64,000 nt of DNA from Lineus longissimus (GCF_910592395.1 NC_088317.1:2046001-2110000); one strand, 5' to 3'. Positions 23,601 to 38,600 are shown, counted from the stretch's first letter. The notes: generated from the letters alone by a model not told the origin. Program-made: numbers and translations.

Positions 23601-26600
23601 AAGGAGTGCATCGTCTGCGTCTGCCCGGCAACCGTTCGTTGGTAATACTGTCCAGAAAAGCACTTCCCATCACTCACTCCGGGATGCCTTCCAGGAGAAA
23701 AAGAATGAGACGCCCCCGAGTCAGCGAGAAGTTCCTTCGAAGAAGGCGTCTGCAAAGCAAAAATTGGCTCAGGAACTTTTAGAGTCTCATGATGGTCAAG
23801 CTTCTGAGTCGGATTCTGAGATCATGCAGTACACAATGGGAGTACAACCAAAGCTGCATCAGGTTGAACAGAAAGTGCAACCTTCTTTGGATAGATCACG
23901 CCCAGTCCAAAGATCAGCCAGTGACTCTGCCTTGCTTTTGCCAAAGGCGCCCCCGAGTAAATCAATCGGTGCGGAGTCTGTTCCTTTTGTTCCTGGTGCT
24001 CACAACACACCAATTATTGGTGGACATTTGAACCGGAATCGCGGGCACCACGGCATACCGCAGGATGTGGATAAACTGCATTCTCAGATTATGGAGGTTA
24101 GGCGTCACTTGCAGATACAGCAGGCGAGACGGATGACAGATCGGATGATACGAGGCCGGGTTGTGAACAGCATTCCTGAAGATATACGCGAATCAGAATG
24201 TGAGGAATCTGAAGCAGCGGCCATGTTTGAATCATCGTCTGCTGCTGTAAATTTAGTGAAAAATCTTGGGGCTAGTGAGAAGGGTGAAATCGATGAAAGT
24301 TTCAGAAGAAATTCTGATAACGTTAGTGATAATCTTGAAAATGTTCGCAGGATTAAAGACAATGGACAAAGTCCATCAATTAGGCCTATATCTGCTCCAG
24401 ATGTGTCAATGAGTGTTAAAGATGATGTGGTTGATACTGCTGAGAGGGGTCCTCCGGAGGAAGCAAATACTGAGCCAGAAAGGAAGGGGTCAAGGGATGC
24501 AGATGCCAGCTCAAGTGCGTCTGCTTCTGCTTCAGATGATGGTGGCTCCATCAGGAAGGATAGCCTTGAAACTGAAAAAAACTCAAAAGTTTTGCCGAAA
24601 GAAAACACTGAAGTGGATAAGTATGTTGGGAGCAATTGGATTCTAATGAGCAAGAAATCTACTGAAGAAAACGACGACCCTAACTCAAGTGCTGGGGTGC
24701 GCAAAAATAGTCTTGAGGAAGTAAAACCAGATCCATTGGTCATCTCATTGGGTGCTCTGCGCAGGAATAGTTTAGAAGAGAAAAAACAAGCAAAGTCGAG
24801 GTTTCCTTTGCAGAAAAGAATGCCAACTTTTTCGAAAGAGAATTCAGAAATTCAGGAGACCAAAAATAGCGCCAAAATAGGTGATACCGAACCAACGGAA
24901 GATCATTTGCGGAAGGTTGGTTTGGTATCTACGAGTGATTCTGACCGTAGTCATGGTGTTCGCTTGCGCAGGAAAAGTTCTGAGTGGAGCCAGGATAAGT
25001 TGTCAGAAAATTCCGACCTCAGGACTTCTTCTCAGAGAAACGCTGACAAACCAAGTATGGAGGTATCTATAGAGGACTTTGTTTCAAATTCAGGAAACAC
25101 AGGTGGAAATTTTCAGCGACAGGGTGCTGAATTTTTTAGGAATAGGATGCGTAAAAATAGCATAGAAAGTGTAAAGGATGACGTTTCAGTTAAAACTGCT
25201 GATGTAGATGCTGACACAGCCCCTGCGGCTAAGACTAGTTATGTAAAAATGCGCCATAGTACGCCGAGAAAAACAACGTGGTCTGCCATAAATAAAAGGC
25301 TGTCGGATCCAAATTCAGATTACCAAAACAGACACTCAGATCCGAATTTGGGGAGTAAAACATGGCTAGAGTCGCCACCAACTTCTGATCCGGCAGCTCC
25401 ACTCCCCGAACCGGAGGAGGCCAAGCACCAAAGGATAAGTCTAATAGACTCCTTCTACTTGGAGAGACGCTTGGTCAGTCCCCATACGACTTCATTACAA
25501 AAACTTTTCGGCAGTTCCTCTCAGATAGATAGCGGAAGCGGTAGTGAGACAAACTTATCTGTATTGAGTACTGGGTTGAACCCACGGACAAATGCTTTGA
25601 AAAGAGATGCTGACAGTCTGTCCCCTGATACGATGTCAGTTGCCTCAACTGGTAGTAGCCGTGTTTGTAGTCCGGTATCGGATAAATCTGGTCAGATGTC
25701 CACCAGTTCTAAAGAATCGACTAAAAGCAGCTCATCAGGTGGTAAACGGGAACCTTTGTCGCACCATGGGGATTTTGTTGCCGAAGTTTATCCAGCTAGC
25801 CCACTGGTGTCGCCAGTGAAACCGAATACTTCCGCAATGTCTGGTCATGCAGCCCTATCACCAGAGAAAACGCAAGGTCCACCGCCAGTTCCTGCCCATC
25901 TGAATTTGACGTTTCCCGCAAGCCGGAATACTTCTCTTGGTGAATCTGGATCACCGTTGAAACCACCGCCAGTTCCACTCCACAGTTCCCTGGAAACGTC
26001 CCCAGCGCTTCCAGCTCATCGGAACGCCCAGGAGACACCCCCAAGGAAGCTGACAGTCACGAAATCGCCTAAGAAACAAGCGCCACCTGTTCCAAGCCAC
26101 AGAAACAATCCAACTGAAATATCGCCGAGTAATCCAACCTATCAGAAACAGGCCGCTCCACCTATCCCAAGCCACCAGAATCGCTCTAACGAAGAATACC
26201 CACCATTCAGGAAGAGGGATGTGGCACCAATAGTACCACCTCACATCTCGGCACAGCTTGCAAATAGTCGAGATTTAGACATTGGGACATACGACCGTGC
26301 TCTACCCCCACCTCCTCTGCCGCCTCACAGAAGTTCATCTCTTGACCAATCAAATGAGCCTGTCGTATCGCCGCCGAAGGCTGTACCTCATTATGACGAG
26401 CCACCACCCTTGCAGGCACAGAGGAAGATCTTCTTTGGTGGAGGAAGGAAAACTCAGCAGGTAGGACAATATTTTCAATTTTGATGGTTTTTGGTGGGAT
26501 TTGTTGTCTTGAGAGTGTGATGCCAAGACGTCTCGAGTTCATATCTAACATAGCTTAAATTCCATTGGAATAGTATTGAAAACTTGCCTAAAGGCTTTTA

Positions 26601-29600
26601 TTTCATGTGTTTCCTACGGCTAGCGTGTTCGTTTTCAATATCATTTCGAGTTATGAACATCAATTTCAATTTCCCAGTATGTGAGTTTTCATTGTATGAT
26701 CGAAGATCTGTATATAGTCGTAAAATGAGTTATTTTGCCCTTGAGATTTATTCTAATATTGTGCCCGAAAGAGATCATACTTGAAATTTAGATCACACTA
26801 TGTATGGGTCATTGATTTTAACACTTTATACGATTATTCTGAGATATCTTTTTAAAATTTCTAATTCCTTCACAATTATTTGTGCACTGTTTTATTCTTA
26901 TAATTCCAAAAGATTACCTCAAGGGATCAAGATTTAGCTCTTATTTGGCAAGGGACCTTATAGCAAGAGTTAAATCCAAAATACCACCTGACTTAGGAAA
27001 TAGATAACTTTCCTTTCAAACCATTCAAAGTTGATTTACTTTAGTTCGCAAATCTAGATTTTTTAACAGTTCTAGTTTTACCATGACCATCCTACAGGCA
27101 ACACTCCCAAGTATTACCCTGAAGGTTTGTCTCAATGTGAGTTGGTCGGTACCTTCACTACTATATCTTAACAAAAGTAGGTCTACGTGCACTGACTTTT
27201 TAGGCAAATTCAGCTTGAACAGTTTTTCTTAAGAGTGGGCACTAGGACTTGCAATGACCGCTGAGGCTTGTGTGAATTTAAATGCAGGTTTAAATTGGTG
27301 ACGATGTAAAGAAAGTAAATAGTCCCTGAAGACATGATTGTTACATCGATCAGCCCAATGGTTTGCTGGGCTATGGATTGAGGATCTTTGCACAGTGGTG
27401 GTTATGTCAACAAATTTGTAGGCTTTCAAAAGTCAACTTGGTAGGCTTCCAGGTGTGCATGGAGTTTCTCTTAGTACCTTCAGTGAGTAGATGGTCTTTT
27501 ATAGCTGAAACCTGACCAAAAAATGGCAAATGGTTCCACACCATATTAAAGCAGCTGTGTGAAACACCTCTGGACAGTCCACTTATCAATGGTTGTTGAT
27601 AGTGATGGAAAACGTGAAGTATTTGAGCAAACTCAAAAAGAGCTAAGTTTAGATTTAGTGTTTGGATAAGATTTTGTTGATCGTCTATGAAAGTGATTGC
27701 GTGCTTTTCAGTTCACTAAAAAGCTCGTAGTTGTACATGTATATATGTACACGGCAGAGATAGTCTATACATGGTAGGCCTTTAAACTACCAACTAGAAT
27801 AATACAAATTAGATTTGATTAGAATCGTACAACTTGCAGTCTTTCATCAAAGAGTTTCATACTTTCAACTTATTTTTTCAATCCAATATGAATTTAGTTT
27901 CATAATACATTTGAAGAGTAGTTGACGTGTGAGGGTAGATTGACGTTTTATTCAAATTTGGCTGCTTGATCAGGTCTAACCTAAATCTTATTCAGAAGTT
28001 GTATACGTCTTTGTCCCTTGATCTTTATCTAGCTTATTTGGATTGACAAGTTGTTTGTGAGATTGTTTGTGAAATAATTCTAAAGTTTTGAAATAATTCC
28101 AAGGTTCTTTTTAAATTTGACCGTTGACCACGGTTGTTTGAACAAGTTGTCGACACAACTTGAAATACATGGAGAAAAATACTGAAGTTGTTAAAGTTTG
28201 AAGTCCATTGAAATCAAAAGCTGATATTTAAATGCAATTTGATATATCATTTTGAACATCAATATGATATCAAATTGCATGGCGAAATTTTGTAATCTTT
28301 GTCTGAAGAAAAAGACGGGGGGGGGGGGGGGGGGGGGGGGGGTATAGCTGGCACTACTAGAATGTTTGATAGGCTTTTTTATACATTTTTGACATGGCAA
28401 AAAATAACTCTGATGGTTGTTGCATGAAAATCACAGCCTTTGTATGTCTTTGTCTCCCTTAAAAATGTTTTTGACAGGTTTATATAGCAGGGTGTTATTG
28501 CTGGATGAATAGGCCTGGACTCAAGCACAGTATAAAACATTAAAGTGATGCATTAGAAACATATAGAACTTGTACTAATTCCTGAAGATTTCTAAAACGG
28601 GCTCAATGATTTCGATGGACACTCATTGTGCAAAGATCTTAGGCCAACAATTAGGCCTGTATTAGCATGTAGCGGGACCGTAGGGAGCCCCGTAATTGCG
28701 ACTATGGTGAATGCATTTTAAGACCCATGTGTTAGAGAAAATTAGTTAAATTATAGTCATGTAGGCCTTTATTGACAAATTGGAATGGGACAACAATTTT
28801 TTTCAGAAATTTTCATATTTTGCAAAAATGAAGAGCGATAATTTTGCAGTTTGCAGTAATATTTCTCCTATAGGTTTTTGTGGTCAGTGCGTCCAGATAT
28901 GAGAGGTGACGTGTGGTGTGACATGACCTCAGGCCCAAGTGTGATCAACCCCAAACATTGCCGCTATCAACTTATCATTAAAAACATCAAACATTGGCCG
29001 GGAAATCATAATGCCCTTGGTGAACCCATGGCTATTGATGTTGGAGGCCGACAAAGATAACATTTTCGGCATCAAAGGTCTTGTAATTTAGTCAAGGCTC
29101 TTGACGAAATGACATTCCAAATGTGAAGCATTTTGCCAACAGAATAAGTGACTTAATTGAACTTTAGCAAAGTTTTGAGACGTTCTGTTGTGATGACGAG
29201 TTTATGACGAAGCATTTGCTGACAACCACTTCATACGTCCTGTCCCGTTGGGGGGGGGGGGGAGATAGTGTTCATCCTGTTATACCTTGCCGTCAATGAA
29301 TGCCAGATTTTTCAATGAATTTCTGCCCCTAATATCACAGTTTTCATGTAAAGCAGTTCAACTCTACAAGTTCCATGGTATTGTGACAGTCGTGACATGG
29401 AGATGTCCTCATAACTTATCTCAAATTATCCTATAACTCTATTTGTTTGCTTGGGTGAATGGAATCTCATATGCTGGTTTTACAAGGTCTCAACAAAAGT
29501 CTCAACGACGCATGATCTGAACTGTCCAAAAAGTGTCGAAAAGTGAAGTCAGTGTTTAGCAAAAGCAAAATAGAAAGTGGTTAAAATGGGCGCGTCAGTG

Positions 29601-32600
29601 GTCAGTGGTGGTGCCAAGAATTGATGAAGACTGGTCTTATATTCTTCGTAGTGGCCTTTCAGTGTGGTTTGGTATGAAGATAAGTTCCATCACCTAGTTT
29701 GGAATCAATAAAACCCAGGTTTATCTGATTAGGAGTGTCGGTTTTGACTGTTCCACTTGAGGTATATAGAAGTTTCATTTTGAAGTTAACCGAGATATCC
29801 TGTGCATTGAGTACATGAAATGCTGCTGATAATGAGATTGATTTTGGCATTTTAGTCATAACCAAGTAGTGGCAAATGATGTCATTCGTATCACAGGAAA
29901 GATCAGTTGAAAAATTCATTTTGTGTTGGTTAGTATTTACAAATGCGATGTAATAATCCAATTATTTCTTCTTGTTGACTGCACGGAGATTGTCCTATGT
30001 GTTATCCAATCAATTGATCTTCATGTTTTGTTGGTGTGTGGAGTGTGAGCTATGTTTGTGGCAGTTTTAGTACATTGTACAAGTTACACATTGATGGGCT
30101 GGAGTTCTCTTGAATATTATAGAATGTACTGAAGGAGACTGATAAAGTTTTTGCCGTTTTTCCACATTCGGACATCCAAGATGACACCCACAGAGGTATG
30201 TGCAAGACTGTTCTTCCTTGTTTTTCCAGCCCTTGTTTCAATTTGTTGGCTCTTTTTCTGTCGGCTTAGACTTCCCCCTGACGTAGGGTTATCCAGTGAT
30301 TCCTTGTTAGAACATCAGCCTTGGGATCGGGCACCATTGGCGGTAGGAAAAGGGGGGTGCGGCAAAGCAAGGGATGACTTTGTTGTATCATGGGAGGAGC
30401 AAGGCTCGAGGGGGTGGGCAAGGGGGACATCTGGCAAAGAACTGATCGAAACTTGCATTTCTGAACCAGTTGGTGGGGGGGGGGGGGACAACTATGAAAC
30501 TGTGAGCTTGTCTCTGCTTAGTAGGTTTGACCAATTTGTTTGACTCCATGTGAGGGAAGATAGTCCTGTGCATTATTCAAATTCTGCCAAGTAGGCCCTG
30601 CAGTTTCCTGGTTACGGTAAGCATCCGTTTAATTCACCTAAACCTGGGTAAGATCTCAAGTGTCCAATATGAACGCATATCGGTGCACTTGTAGGAAGGC
30701 ATTTACATTTGTACACTTTGACAGAAAATCTATACAAATCTATGGATTTTTCATGTAGTTCTCTGCCGGAATCAAATAGGCCTGCTTAAATCTTTTTATC
30801 CCAGTGTAGAAATCATCCACCAAAAAATCGATCCCCAACTGTGCCTGTTTCTCAAGTTGAGAAGTTCAGGTGCTCTGCTTTGAAACTTGTGAAACTTTTT
30901 GTGATAATTCTAAGTGATTGCTAGCTTAGAGAAGAGTTTTTCCCATTTCTACCTGTGTTTTATCTGAAAACTTTGGCTCTAACGCCTCAAGTAAGAAGTT
31001 GTCGGAGGTAGGTTATGATAGTGTTTCTGGTTTGTTTTGGTTTTCCTCGGCACAGTTGAACAAGTGTCAGGGTGGCTCTATGAGCCTGGGAAAGGGGGGT
31101 CCTCTCAAAGACAGAGGCTTTACGGAGGGGTCTCAGTGATGTTAGAGGTCGGTTTTCTTGGTGACTGGGATAGGGGGAAATGGAGCCTCAGTGACTTCAG
31201 CTGTTGGCGGTTGTATCACTCAGTGAGTTGGGGATGTGGGAAACGGTGTCTCAGTGATTTGGGTTGGGGGTGTTGGAAAGGAAGTCTCATGGGGGAGCCT
31301 CGGTGACTTCAACAGAATGTTTCACAGCAAAGGCAAGACTGCATTCAGAAAGATTTGCTGGTTCTAGGGACTAATTGATATGTGTTCTTAATAAGCCATA
31401 ACTCCACAGGCACTGTTTACTTTCCTGGACAATTACAAACAATCAACAAAGGTATTTATAGGTGACACATGCTTCACCTCCCACCCACAATAAGATTCCA
31501 TTCCATGCTGAATTGGCTGCTTTGTTCACAAACATCCTATAAGAATCTCTTTGTGGTGTTGGCCATCTTGAGTTGGCATGGACTGGAGGGTAATGTAGTG
31601 AACTCAGGTTGAAACCAAGTGTGTGTATTTCCACAATGGTGTACATGTGTCTACATGTGTTACCCGCCAGCTTACCATGGAATGAGTATAGTTGGAGACA
31701 CTATTTCTACTGGTCCTCCTCCAGTCCTCCCTGTGGCCATTCTCAGAAAAACTCAGGAAACAAACAGGATGATGGGATACCTCAACAAATTCCACCGTCA
31801 TTTGAACGTGATTTCTCCTTCATATCATGTAGAAATCTGTAGATAAATGTATTGATAATGCCAATAAAGTTATGGCGAGATCAGCTTCAGGTTGTGATCA
31901 TAACCTCTTCATTGTAACCTCTTGTCATTCATTGTCACATCTTTCAGTCCATTTTGTGGTCAGGATGTTTTGTGGGCATAGAAATGTTTGAAAGTCGCCG
32001 CGATGCCGCAAGTCTTTTGTGAACAAAGTTCTTTTTAGATTTCACTGCAAATTGTTTGAAGGTGGATCAAGGACACACAATAGTTTTATATTTCATTTTA
32101 TTGGTCACTTTATTCTTGGAAAGGATCAGATTTTGTGGCTGGTCTTTTTACGAAGTTGGAAAAGCACAGTTCCAGTTGATGCTTTAGGCTTCTCGTTGGA
32201 CTTGAGTCTACCCTCGGAGTTTTCGTCAACCTTTTGATTTGTTCTGCTGATCTTGTGAATGTTAGAACCAGGATGATACTACTTCTTCCTCATGAGGTAT
32301 TGAACATTCCCATTGTTGCATTAGAGGCATTGGCAACTACCCAACAAGTTCATAAGCTCTCAAGGGTTGAATACGCAACCTTAGAATTTCAGCCAGAGAC
32401 TTGTATCAATTCTGTCATCCATTTAAAAACTTGCACTTGCTTTTCAGCAAAAAATTTATTGTGAAGTGGTCCTTTGAATTTAGGTCAATTTTCAAAGTTT
32501 TTCCTTTTCGAAGTTCCCAACATGGTATACTCATACTCATTATATTGTTACAGGCATATGGGGGAGAGAGCAGCGAAGAAGAAGAGGGTAATGATACAAT

Positions 32601-35600
32601 CAGCTCCCTGGCGGCCATGGACTGGCAGACGGCAGTCACACACCTGCAGCGCAACCGCAGCAAGAGCCTCCCAGCAGACGTTCTCCAAGACCAAGCAGAA
32701 AAGCTGCAGCAGACGTTACAAAAAGAGAAAATGCGACTGGAAGTGCCAGAGGATCGTCTGGAAACATTCGAAGCCATGAGAAACGATATTTCTCCTCAGA
32801 GGCCGAAGATTGGTCGGCGTTGGTCCGTGCAGAATTCGAGCATGCAGGATTTGTTGTATGGGCCTGATCGGGATAAGAGTCGGGACGCGCTGGATTCTGT
32901 AGAGGTGTCGCCACCTAGGCAAGAAGGGAGGAAGCATTCTGCATCCACGCAAGACTTGCACAGTTTAGATGCACAGTCGTTGCATAGACAATACGCTGCG
33001 GTGGCGTTAAGTCCGTTGCAGAATCAACAGGATATGTCTGTTTCGACACCGAGCGTGCATCAGCTCAGCGGGGTCCGTCCAAAGCAATCGCCACAATCTG
33101 TGTTCGAGGAATCATTCACAAAACTGGAAACAACAAACCCGGAGGATCAGAATACAATGGCGACGCCTAAAAGCCGCAGTGGCAGTATAAAGTCTGCTTT
33201 CTCAACGGGTTTTCTGAATACACTTCATAGAAGTGGAAGTTCTGCGAAAAGCAGTTCAAAACATGGCAGCTCAAAAAAAATGGATAAGTCGACGTCCGAG
33301 TCTATCAAAAGTGTGGAATCATCTGGGCGTAAACTTCCTGGTTTCTTGAATAAGATTTTGAGTCGGAAACGAAGCAGTAAGAAAGACAAGGTGGATAAAT
33401 ATGGCTATAAACGGAAGGATAGTTCTGATCTCGATCCTGATGCTGACGCTGAGGACGAACCGGATGACGAGAATGAGATCACAATAGTATCTCCGGTGAG
33501 AGAGGAATTGGTCATTGAGAGGAAACAGGAAAGTGAAGATGACGACACTGAAATCTTAGCGCAGGAACTTGAAACTGATTCTCCCAATGACACTTTACGC
33601 GAAGACAGAACGATAACTGAGTCGAGTCCGCAGATGGCTAATCGTGGCTCTTTCATCAAGGAGGAGAATGGTTTGTTGTTTTTCAGTTTCATGAACCCGG
33701 CACGAGTTAGTCCCGTCAGCACGGTCAGTTCTGAACTACAGGTGGAAACATCCAAATCTGATAAGACGCACGATACGACGTCGGATAGCTATGATAGCGG
33801 TAGTGAGGCCTCCGTGGCAGACTCGTTGGGGAATCGATTCCAACGGGTTGGATTAGGTGCACACGAACCAATCAAATTACTGAAGGAGATCGGCGAGAGT
33901 AAGGAGAGTTTAAGTTCCGCTGCGACGGCAAGTGGTAGCGATTCTGAAAATCCGTTTAAAACTCGTGTGAAGTTGTCGCGGACTGAATCATTCCGGATGC
34001 CCCGCCGGCCAAAACCGGAGCCGGATGAAAAGTTTGTGCGCGGTGGCGTCTATCGTGGCAGCATGCCAGTTGTCCGACGCACTCCACCGGGTTCGAAAAT
34101 TTCTCCTAAAAAGGATGTATCGATATCTAGTGTTTCTCAGGATGAAAAACGTACAGGGATCATTCCACGGGCATTGGACCTAAACTTTATAAGGAGTACT
34201 CTTGCACAACGAACTACAGAAAACTCAAGCATTCCTGGATCTGACAATTTAGATTCTGGAGCGAAACAACAGTTGTCGTCGAAATCGTTTAAGTTATCGA
34301 AACAAGCGCCGTCTGAGCGGAAATTGAAGAGAGCGAACACGTTTACGCCGGAGGAGGTTGCCAAGGTGGCGCATCATATCCAGGGGATGGCGAAGTACAG
34401 TCATCATGGTGCTCAAAAGTATGGCGGCCAGGATGCGGAAAGATATGACAGGGATGTCCAAAAGCAGAAGGTAAGAGTCTTAAATTAAACATTTCTTCTT
34501 GAGGCTGAGTGAAAAATTGGCTATCCTTTTACGAAAATGGGCTTCTTTTCGAATGTTTAAATGGAAAGATTAGGGAGCCTTCAATTGGCAAAATGAGTGG
34601 AAAAGATTGGAGATTTGAAGGATTGAAGGATTGGTTAATTGTCCCGTGCGCCAACTCTCTATTATATCAGTCAAAAACACCATATAGAACTGAAAGGGTT
34701 AATTTCCCAATGTTTTTGATTGTCCTGATTCTCAGTCATAATATCACTGTTGGGGTGAACCATATTGAATTGAGGTCTCTTTCAAATTCAATCAGAATGA
34801 ATAGCGGAGGGGGACTAAAAATAGCTTCATTCACTTTGAGTGGTGTATTTGGGTTCCTTTCATCCCAGGCCAACTTTGCCTTCAATTCTTATACAGTCAT
34901 GTACAGTTTTGTGGGCATGATGTACATAAAATCTTGTCGAATCTTATTTGGAATGGACAGTTCAGGTATGCAATCCCTGCACGTCTCCGCACAGTATCCA
35001 ATCTACCTGCTACTTCTGGGATGGAAGATAGCGCTCAACACATGCGGAAGACGCTCTCAAAAGAAATGCCCGTTTTTTTCCCGATATTCCTTTCATAAAG
35101 ATTACAGGAGATAATATTCTATGGTTTGGATATCTCTTTGAAACATGTTTTGCGGCGTGGAGTGTTGATTGTTTGTTTGGGCGGCTGCTTCTATTGAAGA
35201 GCAACAGGTTGGTATCAAAATCATAACAAAGCAGAGAGGAGGAATGGTCTTTTTCAGGGATCATAGACCAAAAAATGGCCTGGATTTTCCCATCCTGACT
35301 CATGCCTTTGTGTCACCACTGTCTGAATAACCTTAGGGGTCGAGACGGGATTAGGGAGAGCAGAAAGTGCTTCGAGATTTGTTGAAATAGCCTGTCGGGA
35401 TTTGGGACAATATGGGATGGGGCCTTTTTTACAACAGGTTGTTGGGATAGGTACCCATTTCCCCTCAACAGCAGAGCATCGTCGGGAAGATTTGGTGGGT
35501 GGATTCTGACTGTGATACTTTTGGTTATCATACCTGCTTAAGATTATTTAGTGGAGGGGAGATTTGAAAAAATTGTCTCTGATGTCTTCCTTTTCTGTGT

Positions 35601-38600
35601 GAAATGGTCAGATGGAGAGTCATATTACTTCTGAAGTTTATTGTTCAGTCAATCTTAGTTGATTCAATTGGATATAGCTTATCTTGTTTTGAGGAATTAA
35701 CACCGTACACAGGAAGGCATGTTACCTGTCATCAGCGCTGTATTGCGCTTCCGCTGTTCAAATCAGATGAAAGAAGTAAAATTCCAAACAATTGAATCCG
35801 AGGAATTCTTATCAAGGCTGAGATTGATGATGATGGATCTCACTTTCTCATTCTTGCCTGATGAACGAGACATCAAGTGGATGATTAGAACAGTTCTCGT
35901 GTTTACCAAGTCTGGTTGGGATCAAACTTACTGGTATTAGATTGATGGTGGAGAGATATATCTCATCAGTGATTGGTTTGGTGGCCTTGAAAAGTCGGCT
36001 CTAAAAACGCCCACTTAGATGTTGCACCAACCACTTATTCCAATCCCTCTGTTGGTCACAGCTCCACCTTGCATTGTGTTTTGTGAGACAACCAAAACCT
36101 CCAATTCCCTATCAATTTTTAGCTAAGGGATATTGCCACATCAAAAATATGATCATTACTTAGGTGTTCAACTCGAGCAGTCTTAGAAATCTTTTAAAAA
36201 CTTTAGCCCAATAAACTAGAAAAACAGCCCTTTCAAATTCTTGGGAAGTCCACTTTCCAATTCCATCAGTGGTATAAATGGACACCAATTATTGGTCTAA
36301 TGTTAGTGACGATCTTTCGAAGATTGTCATCAAAATTAGCCACAAGTTTCTTGATTTCCAAGTGTCATTTGTAAAAGCATCTCTAACCAGATATCTGGAC
36401 AATCGGCAATCTTATTATAGCTCTCCTAAGATGAGATAAGATCTGATGAAGGGGAGATGATCAGATTTCTGGCTATTGAAGAGGTGACTGGGGCAGCCAG
36501 ATTACGGTCCAGGACCTGCTACTGTAGCTGCTTCACAGAGTCAAGGATTCTCCATCCCGGGGCTAGCTATCTGAAACTGTTACATCAATCATCTCTGTTT
36601 AGAATATGAGTTTCTCTATCACCTTTTCAATCTGCTTTAACTGAAGCCCTCTATTAGAGGACAACTTCACCAACTTCACCAGTGCTAGAGAATCAAAGTA
36701 TTTATGTATTTTTGCTGTTTTAGGCTTCGACGATCAAATACAGATCTGCCAGCGTGAGGGGTACAAGCGATCTAGAGTTGCCTCGGCCCAAGTCGGATTT
36801 CCTGCCTGGGCAGAGGACGGGGGAGAAGAACAGTATGAGACACATCCAGAGGCAAAGACCAAAGTCAGATCTAGGTAGGAAAAAATGCCCAACACCAAAG
36901 ACAGCTCAAAATTTGATCCATATCATGATTAAAAAAATATTCGGGTCAAAACGAGTTTTGCAACGGTAGATCTTGGTAATAAAGAGATTTCGAACCAGGC
37001 AAACAGTGCCGAAAGTCTTGTTAAATGATTGAAAAAAACATTGCTTTCAATGTTTTTCCATGTTTAAAGATATACATCAGCCAGGTTGAAAAAACCCTTC
37101 ATGATATTATTATGTATAAATGTCACAGGGCATGCTTTTCAACTGCATTGAAATTGGAATTTCTGAATTCAAAAATAATTCAAAAAGCTATCGGACACAT
37201 AGCTGAGGGACACATAGGTTCTTTTGCAGAGAAAAAATATAGATATATCAAGTTGTCCCCAATATTTGACTGACAGCATTGTAATTCAAGCAGTTATGTA
37301 TTCAATAACAAAAGCCCTTTGAAATATGGCTAGGCCTTTTGTCACATTTCATGAATAGTTGGACATATTTTTTGTTCGTGAATTTAGGATAGGCACAGAT
37401 CACGGTGCATTCTCGTTCACTTTTCGGTGTTGCGGATTAGGGGTTAAAAACATCCCAGCTGTGTGATAGCTAGGAATTCTTTGTGAACCTTGTTATAAGC
37501 AGATGGTCCAAAATACTGTGTGATCTGAGCTACTGCTGACAGTACTGTTCAGCTTTACAATACCTTGTGTACAGTTTGACTTGTCAATATCATATGGATA
37601 GTCTCTCTAGTGAAAATCACACTGAATCTTTCATTGACTTATGTGAAAATCGCTGAATCAATTTCTCCAAGCTGTAGCCTGCAACTGTTTTGTCAAGTTC
37701 TTGATTTCATGGATTCATGGATTCAAGTACAAACTGCGAAATATCCCAAAACTTGATAACTCAGTTTGAAGGAACTTTTCAATGCGAAACCGTGTACTTC
37801 ACTGATTTGAATGCCACTTCCAGGGGGTGCCAAGGTGATTGGACTGGCTATGAACAAGCAGGAATGGCGGACCCAGCTCATGACTCAGCGGTCATTCAAT
37901 CGACAGTTCTCAGACCTCGGTGCAGATGATGAAAGTTCGATGGCGCGTGGAAAAATCCGAAGGGTGAGTTGTGTATACTTTTGACATGGTCTTAAGCAGT
38001 TCTTTTCATTGGGGACAAGGTTGAAAAAAGAATCCCTGCGAATATTTGATGTTTCCAGTATGCTGCATGCTACAGTGGTTTGGCACCAATTATCTCATTG
38101 GCGCCACACATCAAAGGTGGCAGACAGAGTCGCAAGCTGTTTTTTTCACTTGGTCAGTGTTTGCCCGCCCTTCCATAGGACACACAGACACCAGCTATCT
38201 CTTTGTAAGTCTCATTTAGAAGATATGCAATTGAAGTTGTGTGACTTGCTCAAGGTCACAAACAGCTGATATTGATTGTATGCTGTTTATTTTCAGATGT
38301 CCATGCCTCATCCTATCAAAATCCGAAAGGCGAGAAGCAAGCTGCCGTCCCTGACGAGGCAGAAGAGCGTGACGTTGAAACGCTCGCATAGCGCCCCGGA
38401 TAATCTCAACATCATGAGGAGGGCGCGGTCCACAACGTCTTTAGGTAAGCTGAGGTAGAAAGGTTATTGATAAAAAGAATACATCATTTTTGAAACACAC
38501 CAACTCTACTCTATTTCACCAAAAAACGGCTGTCTGATTTTTGGTGATTTTGCACAGAATATGAAATATTTGAACAAAATAGTGTATTTCTTCTGCATGT

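Noticed and set aside
34509-35114. 201-codon open frame in a RhoGEF intron
   Set aside because: Starts with GTG in the track's convention, has no recognisable motif and no splice or promoter context; it reads on from the donor of the preceding exon by chance.
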